Shown in pieces: positions 7,967-19,000 of a DNA stretch of 27,580 bases. Source of the DNA: an uncultured Clostridium sp. (GTDB lineage Bacteria; Bacillota; Clostridia; TANB77; CAG-508); the NCBI GenBank assembly GCA_900557045.1, contig USQY01000020.1, positions 1-27,580 on the forward strand, written 5' to 3'. Both the position numbers and the translations under genes were made by a program. Position 1 is the stretch's first letter, and each line of letters opens with the position of its first letter. The notes under the pieces are model-generated. The model had not been told where the DNA came from, made no database searches, and saw only the letters and a list, made by a program, of their open reading frames with translations.

Positions 7967-9046
7967 ATGAAATTTGTACATATAGCAGATATGCATTTTG
8001 ATACATCATTTACATCATTAACAAATAAGGCTGGTTTAGGCGATGTTCGTAGATTGGACCAAAGACAGGCTTTTAATAAAATAATAAATTATATAAAAGA
8101 AAATAATATCCCATATTTATTTATATCAGGAGATTTTTATGAGCATGAATATATAAGATTAAGCACTATAGAATATATTAATAATTTGTTTGCACAAATA
8201 CCAAATACCCAGGTTTTCATTTCACCAGGAAATCATGACCCATATTTAAAAAATTCATTTTATAATAAATATTATTGGAATGAAAATGTGCATATATTTG
8301 TTTCTAAATTATCAGTTTTTCAAACAGAAGATGCTGATATTTATGGATATGGTTTTGATGATTTTTATTATACAAATAATGATTTAGAAAATACGCAAAT
8401 AAAAAATAAAGAAAAAATAAATGTATTAGTTGCACATGGAAGTTTAAATGCATCAAATACATTAGAAAAAGAATATAACCCTATTTCAGAAAAATTACTT
8501 ATTGAAAAAGGGTTTGATTATGTCGCATTAGGTCATATTCATAAATTAGATTATAATACAAAACCTAACCAAAATATTGTGTATCCGGGTTCTACAGTTT
8601 CTTTAGGGTTTGATGAATTGGGTAAACATGGAATGATAGTTGGAAATATAGAAAAAGGAAAATTAGAATTGGAATTTGTTCCAGTTGATAATAAAGAATT
8701 TGTAATTAGAGAAATTGATGTGACTAATATGTTAGATTTAGATGAATTAGCAACTGAGATAAATAACATAGATTTTAATCAAAATATATATTATAAAATT
8801 TCTTTGATTGGAAAAAGAAATTTTGAAATTGACTTATACAAATTAAATAAATTAATTGTGAATTCAAATATTATTAAAATTAAAGATTATACTAAAATGA
8901 ATTACGATTTAGAAAAATTGTCAAATGAAAATACATTAAAAGGATTGTTTGTTAAAGAAATATTAGAGAAAATGAATGAAAATCCAGATGATGAGGAAAT
9001 ACTAGAAAATGCTCTAGAGATAGGTTTTGAGATTTTAGATAAATAA
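7967..9046 (+). CDS. SbcD/YhaO-type DNA repair metallophosphoesterase
   Basis: This 359-residue calcineurin-like phosphoesterase is the nuclease half of an SbcCD/Mre11-Rad50-type complex that trims DNA ends and hairpins. The metal-binding motifs are all visible: D8-x-H10, GD at 55-56, GNHD at 88-91, H157 (VAHG) and GHIH at 189-192. About 150 C-terminal residues form the capping and ATPase-docking region. AAGGAGAAG precedes ATG 7967. The ATPase partner follows after 172 bases. The pairing with a membrane-hairpin ATPase resembles Bacillus YhaO/YhaN more than E. coli SbcD/SbcC. The active site is intact, so activity is expected. Confidence 0.9.
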   Translation: MKFVHIADMHFDTSFTSLTNKAGLGDVRRLDQRQAFNKIINYIKENNIPYLFISGDFYEHEYIRLSTIEYINNLFAQIPNTQVFISPGNHDPYLKNSFYNKYYWNENVHIFVSKLSVFQTEDADIYGYGFDDFYYTNNDLENTQIKNKEKINVLVAHGSLNASNTLEKEYNPISEKLLIEKGFDYVALGHIHKLDYNTKPNQNIVYPGSTVSLGFDELGKHGMIVGNIEKGKLELEFVPVDNKEFVIREIDVTNMLDLDELATEINNIDFNQNIYYKISLIGKRNFEIDLYKLNKLIVNSNIIKIKDYTKMNYDLEKLSNENTLKGLFVKEILEKMNENPDDEEILENALEIGFEILDK

Positions 9047-9075
9047 AATGTTTTATATACCTGTATACAATTAAA

Positions 9076-9167
9076 GTTCACAATGTTAATATTGAAGTTG
9101 TTTTGCCAAACAAAAATGTTTGGTCCAATAAAGAAAGCTTAACTAAATTAAATATCATATTGTGAAT
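9076..9167. repeat. Nested hairpin element between sbcD and sbcC-type genes
   Basis: An outer pairing (TTCACAAT 9077-9084 with ATTGTGAA 9159-9166, extended by ATATT/AATAT) encloses a perfect inner hairpin CCAAACA-AAAA-TGTTTGG (9106-9123). There is no T-run, so it is not a simple terminator. The inner core ACAAAAATGT recurs in other intergenic hairpins of this window. Confidence 0.5.
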
Positions 9168-9218
9168 TATAACAAAAAATAAATTAAAGATTAATACAAA
9201 ATAATGGAGTGATAATAC

Positions 9219-11243
9219 TTGAAGATAAAAAATATAAAGATAAATTCGTATGGTAATTTAGAAAATAAAGATATAGAATTATCAGATAATATAAATTTAA
9301 TATATGGAAGAAATGAAGCTGGAAAATCTACACTTCTTAAGTTTATTATAAATATTTTTTATGGTACTTCTAAAAATAAAAAGGGTAGAGAATATTCTGA
9401 TTATGATAGATATAAACCATGGGGAAAAGAGGAGTTTTCTGGTAAAATAAAGTACCAATTAGATAATGCAGAACAATATGAAGTTTATAGGGAATTTGGT
9501 AAAAAAAATCCTAAAATATATAATAGTAATTTAGAAGATATCTCTAAAAAATTTACTATAGATAAAAATTTAGGAAATCAATTTTTTTATGAACAAACAA
9601 AAGTTGATGAACAAACATTTTTATCAACAATTGCTTCAATGCAACAAGAGGTAAAGCTCGAAAAAAATTCGCAAAATGTATTAATACAAAAAATAGCTAA
9701 TATTGCTGGTACTGGTGAAGATAATGTTTCATATAAAAAGGCATTGGAAAAACTTTATAAAAAACAATTAGATGAAGTTGGAACATATAGAAGTCAAGGA
9801 AAACCTATAAATATTGCCCAAAATAAATTAAATGATTTAAAAAATAAAAAGCATGAGTTGAAGAATTATAAATATATAAAATATGATTTGGAAGAAAGAA
9901 AAACAGATATTGAAGAACAAATAAAACAAGATGAAATCAAAATTGAAATATTAAAAAATGTAAAAAAAATAAACGAAAATGAGGTTTTTGAAACTGAGAA
10001 ATTACAGTACAATGTGAGCTTAATAAAAAAGGATGAAAGAGAAATTCTTGAGCTAATAAACGAGAAAAATCATATTTTGGATGATAATGATATAGAAAGT
10101 GAAGAAACTTTAATAAAAGATTATAATGAGAAAATCCAAGCGTTAGAACCGATTGAGGAAGAACAAAAAACTAAAATAAAAATTAAAACTGGAAAATACA
10201 TAATAATGACATTAGTAATCATCTTAATAAATGCTTTATTGTTTATTTTCTTAAAAGATAATATACTAAAATATTTAGGGATTTTAGCATTTATACTAAT
10301 ACCAGTTTTTTATGTAACAGAAAAAAACAAAGCAAAACAAGAGGAATTTATTAAGCAAAATAAGAAAGTTCTTAACAAAAAAATAGAGGAAAATAAAAAG
10401 CTTGTAATTTTCGAAAAAAATAAAAAAGTATTAGAAGAAATTAATATTGTTAATGCAAAGATTGAAGTGTTTGAAAAAGATAAAAGAGAACAATTAAAAA
10501 TAATGGAAGAAACTAGAGAGAGAATTAAGAACTTAAAAAATATAGAAAAGGAAAAGTTAAAAAATACATATAGAAATAAAATTGATGTTTATGAAATTAA
10601 TAAATTATTAAATTTTGAAGATATTAATTATCAAATAGAAAGTATTTCAAATAAAATAAATGAAGGAAAATTAGAACTACATAGAATAGAATTAAGTAAA
10701 GATAATATTATGCCTCAATTAGAGGATTTAGCCAATATAGAAGAAGAGTTAATTACTACAGAGGAAGATTACGAAGAGCTAATGAAAAAAAATAATGCTA
10801 TGATTGTTGTAAAACAGGTATTAGAGAGTGCTTATGAAAAGATGAAAAATATTGTAACACCTAAATTCACAAGTGATTTATCAAAAAATATAGCCGAAAT
10901 TTCAAATGGAAAGTATGATAAAGTTTCGATAAGTGATGAAAGTGGTTTAATGGTTGAGTTAAATTCAGGAGAATATGTTTCAGCAGAAAAATTAAGCTTG
11001 GGTACTATAGATCAATTATACTTATCTTTAAGATTATCTATGAATACAGAAGTTTCAAGTGAAAATATGCCTGTAATCTTAGATGAAGCTTTTGCTTATT
11101 ATGATGATTATAGATTAGAAAACATTTTAAAGTATCTGGCAGAAAATTATGGTGATAAACAAGTAATAATTTTAACTTGCACAAATAGGGAAGAAGAAAT
11201 ATTTAAAAAGTTGGGATATGTGTATAATAAGGTAGTTTTATAG
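9219..11243 (+). CDS. SbcC/Rad50/YhaN-type ATPase with membrane hairpin
   Basis: This 674-residue SMC-like ATPase is the probable partner of the phosphoesterase upstream. The P-loop GRNEAGKST is at about 30-38. Long Lys/Glu-rich coiled coils follow (about 190-320 and 370-530). They are interrupted at about 327-368 by two hydrophobic helices suggesting a membrane hairpin. The signature KLSLGTIDQLYLSLRLS begins near 591, Walker B PVILDEAF has D622/E623, and the end carries VIILTCTNREEE. Family members range from about 650 to over 1000 residues; this one is short and lacks an obvious CxxC zinc hook. The start is TTG 9219, with TGGAGTGA 7 bases upstream. In Bacillus the related YhaN/YhaO pair is membrane-linked; that function is inferred here. 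Confidence 0.85.
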   Translation: MKIKNIKINSYGNLENKDIELSDNINLIYGRNEAGKSTLLKFIINIFYGTSKNKKGREYSDYDRYKPWGKEEFSGKIKYQLDNAEQYEVYREFGKKNPKIYNSNLEDISKKFTIDKNLGNQFFYEQTKVDEQTFLSTIASMQQEVKLEKNSQNVLIQKIANIAGTGEDNVSYKKALEKLYKKQLDEVGTYRSQGKPINIAQNKLNDLKNKKHELKNYKYIKYDLEERKTDIEEQIKQDEIKIEILKNVKKINENEVFETEKLQYNVSLIKKDEREILELINEKNHILDDNDIESEETLIKDYNEKIQALEPIEEEQKTKIKIKTGKYIIMTLVIILINALLFIFLKDNILKYLGILAFILIPVFYVTEKNKAKQEEFIKQNKKVLNKKIEENKKLVIFEKNKKVLEEINIVNAKIEVFEKDKREQLKIMEETRERIKNLKNIEKEKLKNTYRNKIDVYEINKLLNFEDINYQIESISNKINEGKLELHRIELSKDNIMPQLEDLANIEEELITTEEDYEELMKKNNAMIVVKQVLESAYEKMKNIVTPKFTSDLSKNIAEISNGKYDKVSISDESGLMVELNSGEYVSAEKLSLGTIDQLYLSLRLSMNTEVSSENMPVILDEAFAYYDDYRLENILKYLAENYGDKQVIILTCTNREEEIFKKLGYVYNKVVL

Positions 11244-11353
11244 AGTTAAAAATTAGTTATTATTGAGTATTGGCAGTTATTGAATTTTATTGCATATAAT
11301 AAATATTGAATGTTAATAGTTAAAAAAGTACAAAAGAGATATGAGTAAATATA

Positions 11354-11396
11354 AAGCAATAGAACATTGTTGAAAAGAATTGTTCTATTGCTTTTT
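11354..11396 (+). terminator. Intrinsic terminator after the sbcC-type gene
   Basis: AAGCAATAGAACA (11354-11366) pairs perfectly with 11381-11393 around a 14-base loop and ends in a short T-run (to 11396). It lies about 110 bases after the stop at 11243. Confidence 0.8.
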
Positions 11397-11470
11397 GAAA
11401 TTAGTTTGAAAATTATGTTAAAGAATTATATTTTTAAGAGTAGTTTTAATTTTAAATTAATAAAAATAAT

Positions 11471-11550
11471 TTGAATTAATCATAATTAGTCGGAATCAAT
11501 TATAATTAGTTAGAATTAATCATAATTGGTTAAAATTGATTATAATTAGG
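11471..11550. repeat. Four tandem 20-base repeats overlapping the yhbY 3' end
   Basis: Four exact-length 20-base units start at 11471, 11491, 11511 and 11531. Each is a variant of (T)NGAATTAATCATAATTAGT, alternating between CATAATTA and TATAATTA forms. The last unit lies inside the minus-strand yhbY gene and encodes its final residues (PNYNQF) and stop codon. Confidence 0.8.
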
Positions 11551-11832
11551 CAAGGTGATTTTACTATCTTTTTTTCTTTGCTTAAATAAAGTTATTTTAT
11601 TTCCAATAGTTTGAACTAAAGTCGAATTTGTTAAATTTGCAATTTCTTCCCCTAATTCTCTTGCGTTTAAAGGTGCAGTTTCCAAAACAGATATTTTAAT
11701 TAATTCACGTGCTCCCAAAGCATCTTTTAATTGTTGTATTTGATTTTCTGTAATACCTGACTTCCCAACTTGAAATATTGCATCAATACTATTTGCTAAT
11801 CCTCTTAAATAAGCTCTTTGTTTACTTGTCAT
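11530..11832 (-). CDS. yhbY: YhbY/YqeI-type RNA-binding protein (CRM domain)
   Basis: This 100-residue single CRM-domain protein associates with pre-50S ribosomal particles in characterised relatives. The family opening TSKQRAYLRGLAN is followed by FQVGKSGIT (the GxxG RNA-binding loop, residues 23-26), ENQIQQLKDALGARELIKISVLE and the C-terminal VQTIGNKITLFKQ. The start at 11832 matches the usual family N-terminus; an in-frame ATG at 11844 adds MVLK. Neither has a well-spaced ribosome binding site: the nearest good one, GAAAGGA, is about 26 bases before 11844, with the palindrome TATACTAGTATA (11858-11869) between. The last few residues lie in a tandem repeat and are unlikely to be conserved. 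Confidence 0.9.
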   Translation of the reverse strand: MTSKQRAYLRGLANSIDAIFQVGKSGITENQIQQLKDALGARELIKISVLETAPLNARELGEEIANLTNSTLVQTIGNKITLFKQRKKDSKITLPNYNQF

Positions 11833-11900
11833 TTTTAGTACCATTATATATTAGTTTTATACTAGTATATTCCTTTCATTTTTTATTTTTGCTAATATAT

Positions 11901-11929
11901 ATAATACAATATTTTAACATAAAAATCAA
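11901..11929 (-). promoter_or_regulatory. Promoter for yhbY, overlapping the transporter gene end
   Basis: On the minus strand TTGATT (11929-11924) and TATTAT (11906-11901) are 17 bases apart. The -35 box overlaps the stop codon of the upstream transporter gene, suggesting yhbY has its own promoter and an about 50-base leader. Confidence 0.5.
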
Positions 11930-12522
11930 CTGAAAAAGCCTAAAATTCCAAAGATTATGAACAAAATTCCAGATAATACTTGTATCCCTTTATCTGATAT
12001 TTTGCTTAAAAAAATCTTACCAAATGATATTGCTAGTAAATCACTTATAACCATGCCAAGAATAGCGCCTAGTATTAAAGAAATTTTGTATGTAGGGTAT
12101 TGTATACCTAAACCAATTGATGCTAGAAATGTTTTATCACCAAGTTCTCCTATTATTATAGAAAACGCAATTATAAGTGTATAATTTAATTTTAAATTTG
12201 TTATCTTGTCAATAAATTTATTTGAATCATCATTTTCTGTTTTACTAATAGACAAAAAAGAGAATATACCAAAAATTATGAATGTAATGTATGTAATGAA
12301 TTTAACTATTTGTTGAAGACTTTGATTATTCAATATACCAAGAGTACTACCAAAAGCAATTGCAATACCATGACTAAAAAGTGAGCCTATAGCAACACCC
12401 AATAAAATGTTTTGGGTTTTAGTTTTGGATGAAAAAGATAGGACTAGTAGTTGAGTTTTGTCTCCTAGTTCGGAAATGAAGACTAGTATAAATGAGATAA
12501 AAATAGGATATATGTATGACAT
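11926..12522 (-). CDS. Gdt1/TMEM165 (UPF0016) family cation transporter
   Basis: This 198-residue membrane protein has two homologous three-helix halves, each with the family signature E-x-G-D-K-T: ELGDKT at about 18-23 and again at about 126-131. The two acidic motifs form the cation site; characterised members exchange Mn2+ or Ca2+ for protons, and manganese export is the likeliest role in bacteria. A hydrophilic loop (SKTENDDSNKFIDK) separates the halves. A GTG at 12531 would add three residues, but AGAGGTG overlaps that codon and is correctly spaced for ATG 12522. The gene is upstream of yhbY on the same strand. A strong hairpin lies in its leader (12574-12605), but I found no yybP-ykoY manganese riboswitch signature. 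Confidence 0.92.
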   Translation of the reverse strand: MSYIYPIFISFILVFISELGDKTQLLVLSFSSKTKTQNILLGVAIGSLFSHGIAIAFGSTLGILNNQSLQQIVKFITYITFIIFGIFSFLSISKTENDDSNKFIDKITNLKLNYTLIIAFSIIIGELGDKTFLASIGLGIQYPTYKISLILGAILGMVISDLLAISFGKIFLSKISDKGIQVLSGILFIIFGILGFFS

Positions 12523-12573
12523 ATGTTTCACCTCTTTGTAAAGTTTATGTCCTATTTTGGATGTTTATTACTG

Positions 12574-12605
12574 AACATTTTTGTTCTGAGTAGAACAAAA
12601 ATGTT
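12574..12605. promoter_or_regulatory. Perfect 14-base hairpin in the transporter leader
   Basis: AACATTTTTGTTCT (12574-12587) and 12592-12605 pair perfectly around a 4-base loop, about 50 bases upstream of the minus-strand transporter start. No T-run follows on that strand. It sits in a copy of the dispersed ACAAAAATGT hairpin family (about 12556-12610). It may be an attenuator, an operator or a repeat remnant. Confidence 0.55.
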
Positions 12606-12927
12606 TGTTAATTAACTTCTTAATATTGTCATAGAATGTTGAGACGGATAATGTAAAAATTTTTGATTTGATTTGTGTATTTTGATATTATAGAATAATA
12701 AGTGATACTTAAAATTGTACAAATATTTCATACAAAATGAACATACGAAAGGAGTATTATAAAAATGTAATTCTTACGGAACAAAGGAAAAGCACTAAAA
12801 AGTTAGTTTGAAAATTTAATCTTAAGCCATTTCTTTTTTATAATATGTAGAAAAAGACATAAAAATGTAAAAAAAACTGTAAATATTATTTCCGTAAACA
12901 CATAGAAAAATTACCGAAAATAGCACA

Positions 12928-12955
12928 TTGACATTATATATTATATTGTTAAAAT
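12928..12955 (+). promoter_or_regulatory. Sigma-A-type promoter of the giant surface protein gene
   Basis: TTGACA (12928-12933) and TAAAAT (12950-12955) are separated by 16 bases, giving an about 115-base, A-rich, unstructured leader before ATG 13078. Confidence 0.6.
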
Positions 12956-13077
12956 AAAAGTATAAATAAAAATATATAGTTAAGAAAAAACACAAGAAAA
13001 ATACAAACAAAAACTTAAATACAAACACAAATAAAAAAACAAAATAAATAGATTCAAAAGAAATGGGAGGTATACAT

Positions 13078-16000
13078 ATGAAAAAGCAAAAGGCTAAAAT
13101 AATAGTAATGTTAATTGCAATAATAACAGTTTTAGCAATAACAGTACTTGCATGGGCAAAATACACAAATGTATTTGAAGAAAATGTTCAATCAGAGATA
13201 GCCAAATGGAGCTTTAGAGTAAATGATTCTGAACAAGGTGCAGAAACTTTTAATTTAGTAAATACAATTGATGCAAATGTTACTGTAAAAGAAGACAAAG
13301 TGGCACCTGGAACTAGCGGACATTTTGATATAAAGTTAAATGGTGCAGGAAGCGAAGTTGCTATTAATTATATAATAAATGCAAATTTTGAAAACAACCC
13401 AGTAAATATGCATTTTTATCTAGATGAAAATCATACTGTAGAACTTCCAATAGAAGACGGAAAACTTGTAATAAACGGTTTTATTCCATTGGCGGAAATA
13501 GACAATGAAAAAATCATAAGAATTTACTGGAATTGGCCTTCAGAAACAGGAAACACAGAAAAAGAAATTTACGAAAATGACTTGCTAGATAGTGAATCAA
13601 TGGGAAAAACAATAACAGCAAATGTAACAGTAACAGGAATTCAAACAAAGCCGGAAGCAAGCAAATCAAATTATACAGCATATTATTATCTAGAAAATGC
13701 AAATGATAATAATTTCACATTATATTCAAGTAACATATACCAAAAGAATACGGATTCAGAGTTAACATTAAGCAATATAGCAATAGACATACCAAATGCA
13801 AATTACATATATGGAACAACAACACCCAATGGAGAACATGTGTCAAATGTAACAATAGAAGAAGACGGAACAACCAAAGTATATTTATATTATGCAAGAG
13901 AAAGATATACACTAACAACATTAGCAGGGGAAAACATAGGAGAAGTAAAATCAACAGGACTTTCAACAGGAACAAGTAGTAATATAACATCAGAAAATGG
14001 AGAAAATGTATTTGAACAATCAAAAACAAAAATGAAAACAAAATATAAATGGGGAGAGACAGTAACAATTGAGGCAGTTGAAGAAAGTGTTGACGGATAT
14101 ACAAATAAGTTTAAAAAATGGAATATAACTTCAACAGAAACATCAGGAATAGCAGGAACAACAGGTACATCAACAACACTAACACCATCAGACTTAGGAG
14201 CACCATACAATCCAGAAAAACCACAAACAACAGTAATAATGCCAAAACAAAATGTAGAATTAACCGCAATAGCAGAAAAAACAGTAAATACATACACAGT
14301 AATATTCAAAGAAAACACAGGAACAGGAACAATGGAAGACCAAAATTTCGTGTATGATGTAGAACAAAAACTAACATCAAATAAATTCACAAAAACAGGA
14401 TATACATTTGAAAGTTGGAATACAAATGAAGATGGAACAGGAACAAAATACACAAATGAGCAATTAGTTAAAAATCTAGTACCAACACCAAATGGAACAT
14501 TAATGCTATATGCACAATGGTTACCAAATGAGTATACAATAATTATCAATGCCAATGGCGGACACGGGGCAATGCCAGTGCAAAAATTGAAATACGATGA
14601 AACACAAGCAATTCAAGAAAATACACTAACAAGAGAAGGATATATATTTGCAGGATGGAATTTATCAGAAGATGGAACAGACACAAGTTATGCAAATAAA
14701 GAACAAGTATTAAACTTAACATCAGAAAATGGAGGAAGAATTGAATTATATGCACAATGGAGTGCAAATAGTTATACAGTAGAGTTTAATGCTAATGGCG
14801 GAAAAGGAACAATGACAAATCAAGTATTCACATATGATGTTGCAAAAGCATTAAGAGCAAATGTATATACTAGAACAGGGTATACATTTGTGGGATGGAG
14901 TACAGATGCAAATTATGTTGTGAAATCAGAAGATGCCACAAGTTCTGCAAGTACGACAGGTTCTACAAGTTCTTCAGGTACAACAAGCTCAACAGGAACA
15001 ACAGAAGAAAATTCACAAAATACAACAGGTGCAAAACTATATAAAGACAAAGAAGAAGTATCAAATTTAGCAACAACACCAAATGGAACAATAACACTAT
15101 ATGCCATCTGGACAAAAAACAAATACACAGTAATATACAACCAAAATGCACCAACAGAAACAACAACAGGATCAATGGAAAACTCAAAATATGAATATAA
15201 TACAAAAGCAAGACTATCAGAAAACGAATACCAAAGAATAGGGTACACATTTAAAAACTGGAACACAAAACCAGATGGAACAGGAACAACATATAACAAT
15301 GGTCAAGAAATAGAAAACTTAACGCAAACAGTAAATGGAATAGTAAACTTATATGCACAATGGACAGCAAATATATACAGAATAAACTTTAATTCAAACA
15401 CAGGAATAGGTACAATGGATACACAAGTATGTACATATGATGTATCAACAAATATAAGTGCAAATAAATTCAAAAAAACAGGATACACATTCGCAGGATG
15501 GTGCACAGTAGCTAATCCAACAAATAGTGGCAATAGTGCAAATAATATGGAAGAAGGCAGTGAAACAGGTAACTCAAATGATACTGGTAATACAGAAAAT
15601 CAAAATTCAATAATAGAATATTATAATAACAGTCAAGAAGTAATAAATTTAGTATCAGAAAACAACGGACAAATAACATTATATGCACAATGGACAGCAA
15701 ACACAAATACACCATACGAAGTAGCACATTTTGTAATGAACACAAAAGGAATATATACATTAGCACAAACAGAAAATCTAACAGGAACAACAGATTCAAA
15801 CATAGATATAAACAAATTAATAAAAACATCAACAGCATATAACATACCAAACGGAATATATTACAAAGAAACAAAAGTAGATGGAAAAATAGTAACAAAT
15901 GCAACTATAAAACCAGATGGAACACTACAAATAGCAATATATTATGCAAGAACATATGGATATTTAACAACAGCAAAAGGTTCATATATATCAACCATTA

Positions 16001-19000
16001 CACAAATAAACAACAAAAAATACTACTATGGAGAAACAATTCCAGACATAACAGCAACAGTAGAATATGCACAAGGATATTTAACAAACTTTGATAAATG
16101 GGAAAGTAATAATGTGGTAGTAATAGAAAATGTAACAGAAAACCCAATTCAAAACAAAACATGGCCAGCAATGAAAGAAGGAACACAAATAACATTAACA
16201 GCAAAAGCAACAAGAGAAGAAAGCAATCAAACACCATATACAGTAAATTACTACTTAGAAAATGCAAATAACAGTGAATACACACTATATAGCACAAAAA
16301 CATTAGCAGGAACAACAAATTCACAAATAACAGTATCAAATGTAGATATAGAATTAGCAAACTGTACAATATCCAAAACAGATATAACAACATCAACAGT
16401 AATAAAAGCAGATGGAACAACAAAAGTAAATGTATACTACAACAGAAATAAATTTGCATTAACAATATCAGGCGGAAACAACATTATAGAAACTGAGTTA
16501 TCCACAGAAAATGAACAAAATGTGGATAACACAGCTCCAATAACAATAACAAAAAACATAAAATGGGGAGCAACAGTAGAAATAAATGCAACAATAGAAT
16601 CATTACCAGGATACACATATAAATATACAGGATGGGAAACAGCATCAACTTCAGAATTAGGAACAGAATATGACTATACAAAAAAACATACACAAATAAT
16701 AATGCCAGCAGAAAACTTAACATTAACAGCAACAGCAAGCAAAACAGCTAATAAATACACAATAATATTTGATGCAAACAGTGGAAATGGAACAATGGCA
16801 AATCAAACATTCATATATGATGTAGCACAAAAATTAAGTAAAAATACATTTACAAAAACAGGTTATACATTTAAAGGCTGGGCAACAGAAGAAAGTTTGA
16901 ATGCAGGTAGTGATAATCAAGATGAAAACAAAGGAAATACAAGTGAAACAGGAAATGATTTAAATGACAATAGAATAGTATACGTAGATGAAGCACAAAT
17001 AAAAAATTTAACAACAACAAACAACCAAACAATAACTTTATATGCAATATGGGCAGATGAAACAGCCCCACAATTAACACTAACAACATCATCAACAACA
17101 AAAAATATAACAGTAAATGTAACAGCCATAGAGCAAGGCTCAGGATTAACAGAAAATTACAAATATTACATAGGAACAAAAAATTTGGCAACAAACAAAA
17201 TAGAATATCAACCAGCAATAGAAAAAACAGCTACAACACATACATTTGAAAATTTAAAAGATAACACAACATATTATATAAAAGTAGAAATAGCAGATAA
17301 AAGTGGAAATATAGGAAAAATAGAAGATCAAGAAGCACAAACATTAGAACTACAAGGAGAAATAACATTTACAGATGGTTACTGGAGTAATGGAAAATAT
17401 GTTGTAACAGTAAATACAGAAGCAACAGATGAAACAGGAGCTTTGTATAATATGCAATATCAGGTATTAACAGCAGAAGAAATAGAAGATGGAAAAACAT
17501 TTAATGCACAAGAAAACTGGGAAGGTGAAACAATAACATCAGGAACAGTTATGGGGCTTGGAACAGTTGATGATATTGACGAAACAAGTGCTAATGGAAC
17601 AAGCAATACAGAAAATGGTGAAAATTCAAATAATGAAAATGGTACAACAAATAGTAAAACAGCAAAATTAATTTTGAAAGATGGAGATATTCTATATGCA
17701 AGAGTAACAGATGGAAGTAATGGAGCAAAAACTTATTATAATTACGAAGTAAAAAATCCAGCAAAGAAAACATATACAGAAACAGAACTATCACAATTAG
17801 GATATGGAACATCAACATTTGATATATTAGCATATGAAATTGGAACAGATAAAATAAAAGTTGATATACAAAAAGAAATTTCAGGAACAGAAACATATAA
17901 CTATTATGCAAAAGCAAATGAAGATTCTGAATACAAATTAATAAGTACAAGCACAAACTGGAATGATATGGCAGATGTTTCAAATAAGTGGTTAAAAGCG
18001 TTAAATAAAGATGAGTTAAAATTAAATACAACCTACAAAGTTAAAGTTCTAGTAAGAGATAGCAGTGGAAATGTTACACAATGTTTAAACACAGCAACAA
18101 TGATTACACAAGATAAAGCAGAGGTGAACACAAGCTATGCACAAAATAGAACTTATATTGATGGTGAAAATTATACAGCAGTAATACCAGCAGGGTTTAT
18201 GGTTTCAGGTAAATCAGGTTCAGGAACATCAGGTGCTTCAGGTACAAGTTCATCTGGCTCAAGTACTTCGGGTTCAGGTGATGAAACAACAATATCAAAA
18301 GGTATGGTTTTAAAAGACTTAGATGGAAATGAATTTGTATGGGTACCAGTAAATCAGGCTATATATATACATGGTAAAACGGCAATACCAACAAGTACAA
18401 GTAGTGCAACTACATATTATAAACCAATGTCGGTAGCTCAAAGTGGTAGTGCAAGTAATTATGAGAGCATAGTTTATAGTTATAACGGTGTAAAATCATA
18501 TAGAAATACAAGTAATACTTGTATTGGAAAATCAAGCTTTAGAGAACCAAGTTTAATAACAGGTTCAGCAGATGGATATACATGGAATGTAAATAAACCA
18601 ACAGGAACAAATTATGATGCAAGTACAGAATATTATTCAGATGTACTAGGATTTTCAGATATACAAGAATACGGAAATTATATAAATAAAGAATACACAA
18701 ATATGGTAAATAGTACAAACAATTTTGGTGGATTCTACATAGGAAGATATGAAACATCTATAAATGGAAATGCAGTACAATCAAAATCAGGCAAAACACC
18801 AATGTCAAATTTAAACTGGTATAATTTATACTTAAATCAAGACAGTAACAGAAATTCAAATAATACATATTATGAAACTCAAAGTGTAGTAAGTAATATG
18901 ATATGGGGTTCACAATATGACAGTATGTTAAACTGGGTATTAACAGGTTTAGACAAATCTAAATTACAGGCAACAACATATGGAAATAGAACAAATAGCC

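Larger units (their letters stand above)
12523..13077. other. Divergent intergenic region before the giant gene
   Basis: It holds the hairpin at 12574-12605, possible plus-strand promoters (TTGTCA 12626-12631 with TAATGT 12649-12654; TTGATT 12668-12673 with TAGAAT 12691-12696) and the better one at 12928-12955. A good ribosome binding site (AAAGGAG, near 12750) is followed by ATG immediately succeeded by TAA, so no protein is made there. No gene or known riboswitch is supported. Confidence 0.5.

Noticed and set aside
11471..11550. CRISPR array
   Set aside because: The 20-base units are contiguous with no unique spacers and no cas genes are near; it is a simple tandem repeat. No CRISPR array is seen elsewhere in the window.
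12523..12760. yybP-ykoY manganese riboswitch upstream of the Gdt1-type transporter
   Set aside because: Expected from the gene family, but the conserved segments are not visible on the minus strand.
12745..12770. Good ribosome binding site followed by ATG near 12765
   Set aside because: The ATG is immediately followed by TAA, so there is no coding sequence.
13063..13077. Upstream ATG (MGGIH) as start of the giant protein
   Set aside because: The codons after it form the GGGAGG ribosome binding site for the ATG at 13078, which gives a standard Lys-rich signal segment start.
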